32,243 bases of DNA from an uncultured Bacteroidota bacterium. Lineage in GTDB: Bacteria > Bacteroidota > Bacteroidia > Chitinophagales > LD1. The stretch covers positions 1-32,243 of the forward strand of contig CAIOTH010000017.1 of NCBI GenBank assembly GCA_903861145.1. The letters are read 5' to 3'. How positions within the stretch are numbered: position 1 is the stretch's first letter; every line of letters starts with the position of its first letter. The notes under the pieces were generated by a model. That model saw nothing but the letters and a program-made list of their open reading frames with translations. It ran no database searches and had not been told where the DNA came from. The position numbers were made by a program, and so were the translations under genes. Below, in pieces: positions 7,849 to 17,099 of this stretch.

Positions 7849-7906
7849 ATTAGTTTTTAATTGTGAATACTGTGCTTTGTGTCATTCAAATTTAAAACCC
7901 AAAGCC

Positions 7907-8428
7907 ATGACACAACAGGAAATTATTGAAAAACTGCGCTTTACTTTTTCAGAAGTAGAAAAAAACGGATACTTTTTTACAGCGGATACTTTTTTCAAAC
8001 GACCCCGTCCTGAAAAATGGTCGGCGGCAGAAAATGTCCAGCATCTTTTTTTATCTGCAAAACCGCTGGTGGGTTTGTTTGGCAAACCTGACTTTATAAA
8101 ACAGCAATGGGGCGAAAGCAACAGGCCATCAACCAGCTATGACAAAGTAGTAAATGTATATCTTGAAAAAATTGGCAACCTGGGTACAGCTGTGCCCGCC
8201 TGTGTACCAGATGGTTTGTGCTCAACACAAACAGAACAATTGGCAAATTTGCACGCGATACACTCAAAATTTATTGAACGGGCTTCAAACCTTTCGGAGG
8301 AGGTTCTTGATAACAATCAAATACCGCATCCTTTAATAGGACTGCTAACGGTTAGAGAGTTTTTGTATTTTACTCATTATCATACTCAAAGGCACAACGA
8401 TACTATAACACGACTGTTACGAAACTAA
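7907..8428 (+). CDS. DinB family protein (DinB_2 superfamily)
   Basis: A 173-residue protein from the ATG at 7907 (MTQQEIIEKL); an in-frame TTG further upstream is unlikely. It shows the four-helix DinB/YfiT layout: RPRPEKWSAAENVQHL near residue 38, with one candidate metal His, and the closing helix TVREFLYFTHYHTQRHNDTI near residue 148, with the HxH...H cluster. In this superfamily three His residues bind a divalent metal. Members include thiol transferases and damage-inducible proteins of unknown reaction, so no substrate is assigned. It follows the Crp/Fnr gene on the same strand and ends 18 bp from the convergent DUF4249 gene. Confidence 0.85.
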   Translation: MTQQEIIEKLRFTFSEVEKNGYFFTADTFFKRPRPEKWSAAENVQHLFLSAKPLVGLFGKPDFIKQQWGESNRPSTSYDKVVNVYLEKIGNLGTAVPACVPDGLCSTQTEQLANLHAIHSKFIERASNLSEEVLDNNQIPHPLIGLLTVREFLYFTHYHTQRHNDTITRLLRN

Positions 8429-8446
8429 AGTTATTCAAACTTGTCG

Positions 8447-9256
8447 CTAATCTATTCTGTGAAAACCGTATTGGTCGGCAACTACGTGATGGCTTAAGGT
8501 GCGTGAGTATGCGCTAAAATACCCCAGTGCATTGTTTGAAAAGTTAGAAACCGGGTTGGCCGGTGCCGCGCTTAAATTACTCAGGGTAGAATTATTAAGC
8601 GTATACCAATAGTTATACATAGGTTGGTCAATGGCATCAAGCTCTACTTGCACGGTATCATGCAGGTTAATAAAAAAGTCGGGGCTTATATATTCTTGCG
8701 CGGTTAATCCATTGTCAAACTGATCGTTAATCGGATTTGTTTTTGACTGCTTTTTGTTGTTTACATACAAAAATGCGTTGTAATAGTTGGTTATACCCGC
8801 TGGGTCATGAAATTGGCAGTATGGCGACCAAAATTGCTTGCCGCCAAAAGCAAATACCTGTATACCTGCCGAATCGACCTGCACCGGTGGGTTTAATGTG
8901 CTTGCGGCATCGTATTCCTTACCATCAACGATAACAGACAAATGATATGTGCGGCCCACCACCCCTGCCATTGTTTGGGTAGCATATAAGCCGGGATAAT
9001 AAAAAGGGATTAAAGAATCGCGGTTGCCGGCATTATCGGTCAGTATAAGTTTTGCATCGGTAACGGGTACAAGTGTATTGCTATCGTAAAAGGTAATAGT
9101 TCGCGAGACAACAACGTAGTAAGGGCCGGGGTCGCTATTAATATTGCCCTCTATTACCACAAGCCCGGCGGCACTTTTAAGGTCGAGATGTATATCTTTC
9201 TTGCACGATACGCAAACAATTGAAGCTATAACTGCTAATAGAAGAATTCGTTTCAT
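8447..9256 (-). CDS. DUF4249 family outer-membrane-associated lipoprotein
   Basis: A 269-residue protein with a lipoprotein signal peptide (MKRILLLAVIASIVCVSC; the lipid-modified Cys is probably C18, followed by KK). Residues of about 30-130 form an Ig-like, beta-rich domain (LVVIEGNINSDPGPYYVVVS, then the DAKLILTDNAGN and GRTYHLSVIVDGKEY strands). This pattern is characteristic of DUF4249 proteins, which in Bacteroidota are almost always encoded next to a TonB-dependent receptor and are presumed to be its surface partner. The receptor gene ends 9 bp upstream on the same strand, so the two are co-transcribed. The function is inferred from this pairing, and the substrate is unknown. Confidence 0.88.
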   Translation of the reverse strand: MKRILLLAVIASIVCVSCKKDIHLDLKSAAGLVVIEGNINSDPGPYYVVVSRTITFYDSNTLVPVTDAKLILTDNAGNRDSLIPFYYPGLYATQTMAGVVGRTYHLSVIVDGKEYDAASTLNPPVQVDSAGIQVFAFGGKQFWSPYCQFHDPAGITNYYNAFLYVNNKKQSKTNPINDQFDNGLTAQEYISPDFFINLHDTVQVELDAIDQPMYNYWYTLNNSTLSNLSAAPANPVSNFSNNALGYFSAYSRTLSHHVVADQYGFHRID

Positions 9257-9265
9257 AGTCAGGCT

Positions 9266-11614
9266 TTAATTTGCTTTCTCCTTTTTAAGGTACGTAAATT
9301 TAAAATTGTAAGTTACCGATGGCACTATTCTGAATAACGATAGCTGTTGACTTGTTGATTGGCCGGTGAAGGCATCATCGGCACTGAAACTTATCTGGTA
9401 TGCGTTCTCGCGCGCATAAACATTATACACCGAAATATTAAGGTCGTGCTCCCACATTTTGTGCTTTTTCAAAACAAAGGTTGCTCCAATATCTAACCTG
9501 TGGTACGGCGGAAACCTATCGGAATTACGTGGCGGATAATATTGTACCCAGCTGCCATTAAGCTGGTACTTGCCCGCCGGATAAGTAACTGCATTGCCAG
9601 TACTGTAAACCCATGTTGCCGAAATGTTAATGCGCGGTGTAATATCCCACATTACAACTATTGCCAAATCATGGGTGCGGTCGTAACGCGCCGGGTACCA
9701 GCTCCGGTTATTGATAGAGTCGAAACGGCGTTCGGTGCGAGAGAGGGTGTAGCTAACCCAACCTGTTACTTTACCAACCCGTTTTTTAAGAAACACCTCG
9801 CCACCATAAGCCCTGCCAACACCATACAACAACTGCGACTCAACAGTTTCATTGGCTATTAGCGAAGCACCATTGCGGTAATCAATTTGGTTTTGCATCC
9901 ATTTGTAATAGCCCTCTAAACTAAACTCGAACATATTATTCAGGAAGTTGTAGAAATAGCCCGCCGATACCTGGTCGGCTATTTCGGGCCGAATGTTATT
10001 AGTGGTCATAATCCAGCGGTCGGTGGGGCTGCTGGATGTTGTATTACTTAGCAGGTGGATGTTTTGCGTATTGCGCGAATAGGCCGCCTTGAAGGACATG
10101 TCCTTTTTAAAATTATAGCTGAGTGAAAAGCGGGGTTCAGGATTAATGTACGTTTTTCCAAACTGCCCGGTACGCAGGTTTGTTGTGTCAGTACCATTAG
10201 CATTGAAAGTAAATTCTTTACCTGGCCCTAACAGGCTAAATGCCGATACGCGTAACCCGTAATTAATATTGACTTTGTTCCATAGGGTTACTTCGTGCTG
10301 GGCATATATGGCGCTTTCCCAGCCATAACTATGAGTAATAGAAAATGGTGTTATCAGCAACGGACTGTTTGAATTGATTTCGCCGGGCACTACCGATTTA
10401 AAAGTGGTTTGTGCACCAAATTTGATTTTATTGGTAGCGTTCAAAAAATAATCAATATCCTCTTTCAAACTGTAATCCTGGATGATTGAGTTTACATTTA
10501 CGTCCAACCCTCCGGTGTTAATATTTATCTTCCAAGAAAAGTCGTTATAAATAAATGAGAGGTTGGAGAACAGGCGGTCATTAATAATATGATTCCACCT
10601 CAAGGTGCCTGTAGCATTGCCGTAATCAATACCGAAAGTGTTAGCCAAACCAAACTTATCTCTTCCAAAATATCCAGAAGCAAATATCCGGTCTCTTTGC
10701 CCCAACCGGTAACTTGCCTTTGCGTTGATGTCGTAGAAATACAAAGTGTTCCGGTTAAGCGTTGTGTCTTTACTAAATTTCAAAAATGCATCAGCGTATG
10801 TTCGGCGAGCAGTAACGATAAACGAACCTTTATCGGGCACAATGGGCCCTTCAACATAAAGCCGAGAGGCTATCAAACCAATACCACCTCCTACCGAATA
10901 AGTTTTATCATTACCATCTTTCATTTTCAAATCAAGTACCGATGATAACTTGCCCCCGTATTCAGCAGGCATATTTCCTTTGTACAAAGTGGCATCCTTT
11001 AAAGCATCATTGTTAAATGTTGAAAAGAAGCCCAGCAGGTGCGAAGCGTTATACACCATGGCTTCATCTAACAAAATGAGATTCTGGTCTGAGTTGCCTC
11101 CGCGCACATAAAAGCCACTGTTGCCCTCGCCAGCAGATTTTACCCCGGGCAGCAACTGTATGGTTTTAAGAATATCCTTTTCGCCAAATATTACAGGTAT
11201 TTTACCCAGTTCAACTATGTCGAGCTTAGTAACACTCATCTGCGCCTGTTTCACATTTTCATCGGCCCGGCGAGCTGATATTTCGACTTGTTTCATTTCA
11301 ACAGCTACCGGTGCAAGGTTAATATTAATTACCCGGCTTGAATCGAGGTTTATTTGCTTTGTATATTCAGAATAACCTACATAGTGTGCGCTAATTGTGT
11401 AAGTGCCCTGAGGAAGAGTTAAGGAATAAAAACCATAAGCGTTTGACGAAGCACCGGTATTGGGTATTTCTTTAACCGAAATGGTTGCCCCTATCAATTC
11501 TTCCCCGGTTTTTGCATCGCGGATGCCGCCGCTGATAGTACGCTTGCTTTGCGAAAACAGAGGTAGTGAAATGACCAGAATTATTAAGAGTAGAAAGTGC
11601 CTTGCTAACTGCAT
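9266..11614 (-). CDS. TonB-dependent receptor with carboxypeptidase-like regulatory domain
   Basis: A 782-residue outer-membrane receptor. After a signal peptide (about residues 1-22) comes the carboxypeptidase-regulatory-like domain (SGGIRDAKTGEELIGATISV...GFYSLTLPQGTYTISAHYVGY, about residues 27-110). The plug domain follows (EVEISARR start, then LLPGVKSAGEGNSGFYVRGG and LDEAMVYNASHLLGFFSTFN, about residues 115-235), then a beta-barrel to the C-terminus. The plug motif GxYVRGG is typical of SusC/FecA-like receptors. It imports a substrate using TonB-ExbBD energy; the substrate cannot be read. The absence of a SusD-like gene and the DUF4249 partner 9 bp downstream argue against a classical polysaccharide locus. 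Confidence 0.93.
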   Translation of the reverse strand: MQLARHFLLLIILVISLPLFSQSKRTISGGIRDAKTGEELIGATISVKEIPNTGASSNAYGFYSLTLPQGTYTISAHYVGYSEYTKQINLDSSRVININLAPVAVEMKQVEISARRADENVKQAQMSVTKLDIVELGKIPVIFGEKDILKTIQLLPGVKSAGEGNSGFYVRGGNSDQNLILLDEAMVYNASHLLGFFSTFNNDALKDATLYKGNMPAEYGGKLSSVLDLKMKDGNDKTYSVGGGIGLIASRLYVEGPIVPDKGSFIVTARRTYADAFLKFSKDTTLNRNTLYFYDINAKASYRLGQRDRIFASGYFGRDKFGLANTFGIDYGNATGTLRWNHIINDRLFSNLSFIYNDFSWKININTGGLDVNVNSIIQDYSLKEDIDYFLNATNKIKFGAQTTFKSVVPGEINSNSPLLITPFSITHSYGWESAIYAQHEVTLWNKVNINYGLRVSAFSLLGPGKEFTFNANGTDTTNLRTGQFGKTYINPEPRFSLSYNFKKDMSFKAAYSRNTQNIHLLSNTTSSSPTDRWIMTTNNIRPEIADQVSAGYFYNFLNNMFEFSLEGYYKWMQNQIDYRNGASLIANETVESQLLYGVGRAYGGEVFLKKRVGKVTGWVSYTLSRTERRFDSINNRSWYPARYDRTHDLAIVVMWDITPRINISATWVYSTGNAVTYPAGKYQLNGSWVQYYPPRNSDRFPPYHRLDIGATFVLKKHKMWEHDLNISVYNVYARENAYQISFSADDAFTGQSTSQQLSLFRIVPSVTYNFKFTYLKKEKAN

Positions 11615-11628
11615 TTTAGCAAGTATAG

Positions 11629-11636
11629 CGAAGATA
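11629..11636 (-). promoter_or_regulatory. Candidate -7 element of the TonB receptor operon
   Basis: TATCTTCG on the minus strand, 14 bp before the receptor ATG, matches seven of eight positions of the Bacteroidota TAnnTTTG element. A run of T with TTTC lies about 15-18 nt upstream instead of a clear TTG, so support is weak. Confidence 0.3.
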
Positions 11637-11681
11637 GAGCTATTGTGATGTGAAAAATAGCTGTATAGAATCGAATAGGAT

Positions 11682-11716
11682 TTAGAACGTTCCTTAAAGC
11701 TCTTTAAGCGTTCTAA
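11682..11716. promoter_or_regulatory. Long interrupted inverted repeat between the TlpA-like and TonB receptor genes
   Basis: TTAGAACG (11682-11689) pairs with CGTTCTAA (11709-11716). Inside it TTAAAG (11694-11699) pairs with CTTTAA (11702-11707), leaving an asymmetric internal loop (TTCC against G) and a tiny apex. No T tract follows on either strand, so it is not a standard intrinsic terminator. It could be an RNA processing or stabilising hairpin after the TlpA-like gene, or an operator for the receptor operon. Confidence 0.5.
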
Positions 11717-11738
11717 TCGGGGGTTAAGGTATTATGGC

Positions 11739-13091
11739 CTATTTGAGTTCATCGCGAATATACCCGTCGAGCTCCTTCACCTCCATGTATCGATGGATAA
11801 TAATGCCTTGCTTATCAATAAGCGCCATTGCAGGGGTTGCCTGTATAAAGTAATCGCTGTAGGCGCTTGTAGTTGCCGGTAAATTGATGTTTATCCAGCT
11901 CATTTTGTTTTCGGCTATAAACTTTTTCCAGTCAGCTGAGTTATGGTCTAACGATGCGGCAACCACATTTAATCCCTGGGCATGGTATTGTTCATACAGG
12001 CGCAAAAACTCAGGCATGCTTTGGCGGCAGTGTGCGCAATCGCTCTCCCAAAAAATAAGCAAGGTAAGTTTGTTGGTTTTAACCATATCAGCAAGTGATC
12101 TGGATTTACCGTCCAGGTCAACACCCGAAACTTCGGGGGCTTTACTGCCCGGCATAACCTGGCCCGCTAATTTTAAGCGTGCCGAAATAACCGGCATTTG
12201 CTCATCGGCCCAGGATTGCGCCGCCGTCCATTTGCACATACTGCTTAAATATGCTTCGCGGTTAGTTTTGGTGAAAATATTGTAGAGGGCGGTGCCAACT
12301 TTTTTGCGGGCTTCAGCATTGCCCATGGCTTTCAAAAACATTTCGGTAATAAAATCAAGGCGGCCGCGGCTGCTGGTATCGGCAATATTATCAAGGTAGG
12401 TAATGAATTTAACGCCAACATCGGCCGTGCTGAACAACCTGAGGTCAGTAAAATTAGCGGCATCAAAAAAGTGATACTGCATTAACTCAACCGGCGACAT
12501 CTGGTTATTGACCACCGGTATTTTTGACATAGGGGCCAGCACCTTTGCTGTAAAGGTTGCGGGAAATTGCTCAATAATTTCCTGCATGTGCCCGTTATGG
12601 TTTAGCATAACCTGCGCCCAGCGTTTTACGCAATTTTCTACGTTTGGCGCGCAACCGGTTCTGAAACCCTTTAATGAGTCGCGCAATGAATTATTGAACT
12701 GCCTGAAAATTTCGTGCGCCTGATTTTCGGTTGAGTTGGTAATGAACATCTGGTCAACCTTTCCATCCTTGGTATAAATTTCAAAGCCTATGTTGCGCTC
12801 AGCTTTTGTAAAAAGAACGCTTTTAGCGTAGCCACCGTAACGCACTTCGTATAGTTCAAGTTCCTTTACAGGCACTCTGAATTGAAAACTTCCATCGCTG
12901 TTCAGGTAACCGTTAAACGTTTCAGCCCCATCGCCGTACGGGTTTAGTTTGATATCCGTAGCAGGCAGGGCCCCGCTGGTTATTATCACTTTGCCACTTA
13001 GGGTTACCGTGTCTGTAACTTCGGCTCTTGTACAATTAAATACAAAGAGAACCAGCAAACCTAAAATGATACGACTTAATTTTTGTTGCAT
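11739..13091 (-). CDS. TlpA-like periplasmic thioredoxin-fold protein with DUF4369-like N-terminus
   Basis: A 450-residue protein starting MQQKLSRIILGLL, with a signal peptide of about 26 residues; the longer frame start at 13151 adds a stretch that reaches into the upstream terminator region. Residues of about 30-125 form a beta-rich domain of the DUF4369 type common in front of Bacteroidota TlpA proteins. A helical linker of about 190 residues follows, and from about residue 315 there is an AhpC/TSA-redoxin domain: GSKAPEVSGVDLDGK, then LLIFWESDCAHC with the redox pair C352/C355, and later ATPAMALID with the cis-Pro. It should be a periplasmic thiol-disulfide oxidoreductase. It precedes the TonB receptor by 124 bp, with a hairpin between them, so co-transcription is uncertain. 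Confidence 0.87.
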   Translation of the reverse strand: MQQKLSRIILGLLVLFVFNCTRAEVTDTVTLSGKVIITSGALPATDIKLNPYGDGAETFNGYLNSDGSFQFRVPVKELELYEVRYGGYAKSVLFTKAERNIGFEIYTKDGKVDQMFITNSTENQAHEIFRQFNNSLRDSLKGFRTGCAPNVENCVKRWAQVMLNHNGHMQEIIEQFPATFTAKVLAPMSKIPVVNNQMSPVELMQYHFFDAANFTDLRLFSTADVGVKFITYLDNIADTSSRGRLDFITEMFLKAMGNAEARKKVGTALYNIFTKTNREAYLSSMCKWTAAQSWADEQMPVISARLKLAGQVMPGSKAPEVSGVDLDGKSRSLADMVKTNKLTLLIFWESDCAHCRQSMPEFLRLYEQYHAQGLNVVAASLDHNSADWKKFIAENKMSWININLPATTSAYSDYFIQATPAMALIDKQGIIIHRYMEVKELDGYIRDELK

Positions 13092-13149
13092 ACTCAAAAG
13101 TAACATTTGAAGCGTAATTGTAATGACCGTTTGAATTTGACAACCGCAC

Positions 13150-13178
13150 AAAAAAAAGCCCCCGCATAACGCGGAGGC
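13150..13178 (-). terminator. Strong intrinsic terminator of the collagen-like/Cys-rich gene
   Basis: On the minus strand GCCTCCGC (13171-13178), loop GTTAT and GCGGGGGC (13158-13165) form an 8-bp stem with one U-G wobble, followed by eight T (13150-13157). It lies 18 bp after the stop codon at 13197 and separates that gene from the TlpA-like gene. Confidence 0.9.
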
Positions 13179-13196
13179 GTGAATAAAATTTGCTTT

Positions 13197-15689
13197 TTAA
13201 TGGCAAGCTCCGGCTACGCAACTTTGTAAAGTAGGGCATTGAAAACCGCAACTACTACAGTTATGTGAATCGGTATTGATGTTAATTTCGCATCCATCTG
13301 AAGATATGTTGTTGCAGTTGGCAAAGCCAGCATTGCAAGATGCCACAGTGCAACTTCCTCCAGTACATCCTGCCGTTCCGTTGCTAACAAAACAAACGCG
13401 CCCACAACCGCCACAATTAGCTACGCTGTTGGCGGTATTGATCTCACAACCATCACCGGCAAAAGCATCGCAATCAGCAAAACCGGGATTGCAGGTGGCT
13501 ATAGAGCAACTTCCACCGGTGCAGCCTGCTGTGCCATTCGAAACAAAACAAACGTGCCCACAGCTACCACAGTTTGTTACTGTACTACCAACATTGGTTT
13601 CACAACCATCATTTGGGTTATTATTGCAGTCAGCAAAACCAACATTGCACTCAGCAATAGTGCAATTGCCAGCTGTACAACCTCCGGTTCCGTTGGCAAT
13701 AAAGCACTGGTGCCCGCATCCACCGCAATTGCTAGGGTCGTTCAAATTAACTTCGCAACCATCGGCTGCAATACGGTTACAATCAGCAAAGCCGGGGGCG
13801 CAGCCAAGCACAACACATCCGCCGGCTGAACAGCCCGCTACAGCGTTTGGCAGGCTACAAACCGCGCCACAGTTTCCGCAATTATTTGGGTCGCTCCCAA
13901 TATTGACTTCGCAACCGTTAGCTGGATTTCCATCACAATTTTGAAAGCCCTCGAAACAAATTAACTGGCAAAATCCGCTGCACCTGGCAAACGAGTTCGG
14001 CCCAAAAGGACAAACAGTACCACAGGTACCGCAGTTTAGGATATCTGTAATAGTATTTATCTCGCATCCATCAGCTGTAGCACGATCACAATCGGCAAAT
14101 CCTGCATTACAATTATTAATCACGCAACCGCCGCCAGTGCAGGCAGCAACTGCATTAGGGAAAGAACATACAGTGCCGCAACTTCCACAGTTAGCGGCGT
14201 CGCCATTTAAGTTTACCTCGCAACCATCGCTGGCAATACCGTTACAATCGGCAAAGCCCGTATTGCAACTTAAAATGGCGCACTGCCCGTTATTACAGGT
14301 TGGTGTGGCATTAGGTAAAGAACAAACATGGCCGCAGCTACCGCAATTATTTACATCGCTTCCAAAAATGGTGCATAATGTAGTAGCAACCCATTGTGTA
14401 CCATCCCACATTAATATTTGTCCGGCAGCACCTCCATTAGGCAAAGATGAACCTGAACCTGCAGGGCCTGTTGGTCCTGTTAAGCCTATGCCGTTATTAC
14501 CGGCAGGGCCTGTGGCTCCATTAGCGCCTGTAACACCAGCCGGGCCTATTGCCCCTGGTGCTCCATTAGTTCCATTATTGCCGGCAGGGCCTTGCAGGCC
14601 TGTTGCCCCTGGCGCACCATCATTTCCATTTGTTCCGTTATTTCCGGCCGGGCCTTGTGGACCTGTTGGGCCATTAGCCCCTGTAACACCCGGAGCTCCG
14701 TTGGCTCCATTAATTCCCGGGGCACCCTGGCTACCTTGCGCACCTGCAGGGCCTTGTGCACCTGCTGGGCCTGCTACACCCTGCGCACCCGCCGGACCTG
14801 CTGCTCCTGGCGCACCTTGCACACCGGCTGGACCTGCAACACCTTGCACTCCGGCCGGGCCCGCTGCCCCTGGTGTACCTTGTGGTCCTGCTGGTCCTGC
14901 AACCCCTTGAGCACCGGCAGGGCCTGCTGCACCTTGTGCTCCTGCAACACCTGCAGGGCCTTGAGCGCCTGTACTACCGGTTGCACCTTTAGCACCGGCA
15001 ACTCCCGCAGTTCCTTGTGGGCCTGTAGCACCTGCAACACCTGCCGCACCGGTAGAACCGGTGGCGCCTTTAGCACCTGCTGTGCCTGCAACACCTGCCG
15101 GGCCTGTAGCACCTGTTGCTCCTTTAGCGCCAGCTGCACCTGCAACACCTGTTGGACCTGTAGGGCCCGTTGCGCCAAAGGTTCCGTCGCAATTAGTTAC
15201 GTTAACGCTTTGGTTATCAATAGTAAGTGTATGTGTTTTGCAGTTCCACGAAATGTTATCATCGCTAAGCGTCTTTTCATTACCTGTGGCCAGTTCACCG
15301 GCTTTACCAGCATAAAACGCATACGGAACACTCAACAATTGCGAGGTTCCCATATCAGCAAATGAACCTTTATTGGTAATATCCATTTCAACCTGCAGGT
15401 ATTTTTCACCTAAAGCCCAGTTAACACCTTCAAGGCCTTTAGCATTGGCTCCTAATGATAGTGTAACAAGCCCAAACTGGTTGGTAGTAGCACTTTGCAA
15501 TTCGGTAAATACAACAGGGCCGTTGGCAGCCCCATCATGTATGGTAAAGCGCACGGCCACCTTACTATCGGCAACTACTTGCCCTGATAGGTTACGAACA
15601 ACAGCCTGGTAGTTAAAAGTATGCGGCGCTTGTGCACATAGCACGCCACAAAGCAACAACGCCTTTAAGACGAGTATTAGCTTTTTCAT
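13197..15689 (-). CDS. Collagen-like triplet plus Cys-rich repeat surface protein
   Basis: An 830-residue secreted protein in four parts: a signal peptide (about residues 1-20); a beta-rich N-terminal domain found in many Bacteroidota fibre-like proteins ([15 protein letters not shown]...FGLVTLSLG...KYLQVEMDI...[11 protein letters not shown], about residues 24-130); about 80 Gly-X-Y triplets rich in GPAG, GAQG and GATG (about residues 170-412); and eight Cys-rich units of about 50 residues (about residues 438-830) with pattern NCGxCGxxC...C...C...C...GFADCN...DGCEVN. The last resembles Cys repeats of myxobacterial surface proteins. There is no T9SS sorting domain or lipobox, and the protein ends in a partial Cys unit. 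It is likely a trimeric, disulfide-stabilised surface fibre; that is inference. A shorter paralogue lies upstream. Confidence 0.87.
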   Translation of the reverse strand: MKKLILVLKALLLCGVLCAQAPHTFNYQAVVRNLSGQVVADSKVAVRFTIHDGAANGPVVFTELQSATTNQFGLVTLSLGANAKGLEGVNWALGEKYLQVEMDITNKGSFADMGTSQLLSVPYAFYAGKAGELATGNEKTLSDDNISWNCKTHTLTIDNQSVNVTNCDGTFGATGPTGPTGVAGAAGAKGATGATGPAGVAGTAGAKGATGSTGAAGVAGATGPQGTAGVAGAKGATGSTGAQGPAGVAGAQGAAGPAGAQGVAGPAGPQGTPGAAGPAGVQGVAGPAGVQGAPGAAGPAGAQGVAGPAGAQGPAGAQGSQGAPGINGANGAPGVTGANGPTGPQGPAGNNGTNGNDGAPGATGLQGPAGNNGTNGAPGAIGPAGVTGANGATGPAGNNGIGLTGPTGPAGSGSSLPNGGAAGQILMWDGTQWVATTLCTIFGSDVNNCGSCGHVCSLPNATPTCNNGQCAILSCNTGFADCNGIASDGCEVNLNGDAANCGSCGTVCSFPNAVAACTGGGCVINNCNAGFADCDRATADGCEINTITDILNCGTCGTVCPFGPNSFARCSGFCQLICFEGFQNCDGNPANGCEVNIGSDPNNCGNCGAVCSLPNAVAGCSAGGCVVLGCAPGFADCNRIAADGCEVNLNDPSNCGGCGHQCFIANGTGGCTAGNCTIAECNVGFADCNNNPNDGCETNVGSTVTNCGSCGHVCFVSNGTAGCTGGSCSIATCNPGFADCDAFAGDGCEINTANSVANCGGCGRVCFVSNGTAGCTGGSCTVASCNAGFANCNNISSDGCEININTDSHNCSSCGFQCPTLQSCVAGACH
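14455..15180 (-). repeat. Collagen-like Gly-X-Y coding repeat (9-nt periodic)
   Basis: A run of about 240 residues of Gly-X-Y with higher-order units such as [13 protein letters not shown] and GATGSTG. It is strongly GC-rich compared with the neighbouring DNA, and near-identical 18- to 36-nt blocks recur, so length variation by slippage or recombination between blocks would be expected. The periodicity also opens long spurious frames on both strands. Confidence 0.9.
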
Positions 15690-15848
15690 ATATGTGTTGA
15701 TTTGTAAGGGTGTGTCAATACAAAATCGACTGCAATGTAGGAGTTATATTGATAATACCAAATTTAAATTTAGGTTAATTCTTATAGTTGTTTTAGGCGG
15801 CAACTACATCTTTATAAGTGGTGTAAATTCAACAACGCAGCGCTCAAC

Positions 15849-16826
15849 TTATTGAGTATAAGTTATCAAAACCGTGTAAGGCTTATTGAGAATAGCTGAT
15901 GAATTAAGCAAAGTTGTTTTTAAAGTAAATACAGATGATACAAAGGAATATGTGTACTGTACCCCCAACAAGTTAAGCACTGGCGAAAGTAAACCGTTAA
16001 TAGGATCGCGTACCAAAACGTTAATGCCTAAAATCTTAGCGTCCGGAATCCAGGTGCTGAAGCTGGTTGAATCGCCGGCCGATGTAGGCGTTGTGCCGGT
16101 AAATTCTTTCATTTTTATTGCCGGGGCATCAATGCCGAACATTGAATACCCATTAACCGTAAGCGTAGCAGCCGGGGTACTCGTTTGTATGCCAACGTTG
16201 CCACTATTGCCATTGTAAATATCGTTACCGTTTTTTAACCAGATTGAATCGCCAGCGCTTTGCGGGCCGGTTGCACCGGTTACGCCCTCAACTCCCTGCG
16301 CACCGGTGGCACCGTTAAGGCCGGTGCTGCCGGCAATTCCCTGTGGACCTGTGGCACCGGTTGAGCCCGTTAAACCTTGCGAGCCAGTGGGTCCGGGTGG
16401 GCCAGGTAAATTATTGGCCGCAGCACCTGCATACAAAGCATAAGGAACACTCATTAACTGGGTGGTTCCCATATCTACGTAATTAATTCCCCCGGTCACA
16501 TCTAATTCAACTTCCAGGTATTTAAAACCCTCACCCCAGTTAATTCCCTGAAAACTACCTAGCATTACGGTGCCACCACCAATTACCACATTAATTAACC
16601 CAAACTGGTTTGGTATAACCGTATCGCGCTGAACATAAACTACCGTACCCAGGGCCGTGCTATCATGTATAGAAAACTGCATACTTACAGGCCTGTTTTG
16701 CACAATCTGCCCATTGCCGTTACGCACCACGGCCTGGTATGGAAAGCCTTGCGGTACCTGCGCAAATAAAGAAACCGAAACCTGCAAAACAATTGCAGAC
16801 AAAAGAAAGTGGCTTGCTCTTTTCAT
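15849..16826 (-). CDS. Short collagen-like protein, paralogue of the downstream gene
   Basis: A 325-residue secreted protein with a signal peptide (about residues 1-22). It has the same N-terminal domain as its neighbour ([17 protein letters not shown]...FGLINVVIG...[11 protein letters not shown], about residues 26-138), then only about 16 Gly-X-Y triplets ([13 protein letters not shown]..., about residues 142-190). The remaining 135 residues start with a [18 protein letters not shown] segment, as in tail-fibre-like Bacteroidota proteins, and end in a beta-rich domain I do not recognise. There is no sorting signal. It is probably a trimeric surface fibre with a different head from the Cys-rich paralogue; the two likely arose by duplication of the N-terminal and collagen parts. 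Confidence 0.82.
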   Translation of the reverse strand: MKRASHFLLSAIVLQVSVSLFAQVPQGFPYQAVVRNGNGQIVQNRPVSMQFSIHDSTALGTVVYVQRDTVIPNQFGLINVVIGGGTVMLGSFQGINWGEGFKYLEVELDVTGGINYVDMGTTQLMSVPYALYAGAAANNLPGPPGPTGSQGLTGSTGATGPQGIAGSTGLNGATGAQGVEGVTGATGPQSAGDSIWLKNGNDIYNGNSGNVGIQTSTPAATLTVNGYSMFGIDAPAIKMKEFTGTTPTSAGDSTSFSTWIPDAKILGINVLVRDPINGLLSPVLNLLGVQYTYSFVSSVFTLKTTLLNSSAILNKPYTVLITYTQ

Positions 16827-16847
16827 AGGCGTAATTAGGATATAATG

Positions 16848-16962
16848 GTTGTTTAGTGTTTTAATGTAAACAACTATTCATTGATATTCTTTCTATAAGG
16901 TACATGCGCTCAGCTACCTTGTCAAGATATAAGCTAAACTCTTTTCACAAAAAACGTGTGAA
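16848..16962. promoter_or_regulatory. Divergent intergenic region with three inverted repeats
   Basis: Three dyads lie between the collagen-like gene (minus) and the histidine kinase gene (plus): GTTGTTTA (16848-16855) with TAAACAAC (16867-16874); AAGGTA (16897-16902) with TACCTT (16915-16920); and TTCACA (16944-16949) with TGTGAA (16957-16962), spacer 7. The last is the general shape of a Crp/Fnr-type site. They are plausible operators for one or both divergent genes, and none is followed by a T tract. Confidence 0.4.
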
Positions 16963-17049
16963 TTATACAAGGCGTAGCTTTATTCCGCCCTGATGTTTTG
17001 GCCGCCTAACAATAAATGCCAATTGCAAACAACTTTTCAATTGAAGGGA

Positions 17050-17079
17050 TTGACATTTTCTTTTAAGAGCGTATATTAT
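17050..17079 (+). promoter_or_regulatory. Candidate promoter of the TPR histidine kinase gene
   Basis: TTGACA starts at 17050, and 19 nt after TTG comes TATATTAT (17072-17079). This fits the Bacteroidota TTG-N19-TAnnTTTG layout partly and also resembles a classical TTGACA/TATTAT pair. It ends 20 bp before the ATG at 17100. Confidence 0.5.
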
Positions 17080-17099
17080 GGTAAACTAAAAATATTGCA

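Noticed and set aside
8447-11614. Polysaccharide utilisation locus
   Set aside because: There is a TonB receptor but no SusD-like protein, glycoside hydrolase or carbohydrate regulator; the partner is DUF4249.
14137-15365. Long overlapping open frames on both strands across the collagen-like region
   Set aside because: They are mirror frames of the 9-nt Gly-X-Y periodicity and give low-complexity Pro/Ala or Cys/Thr strings; only the minus-strand 830-residue frame has a signal peptide and real domains.
15781-15818. CTTATAGTTG...CAACTA...TATAAG imperfect inverted repeat between the two collagen-like genes
   Set aside because: It has a bulged stem and no T tract; too weak to call as a terminator or operator.
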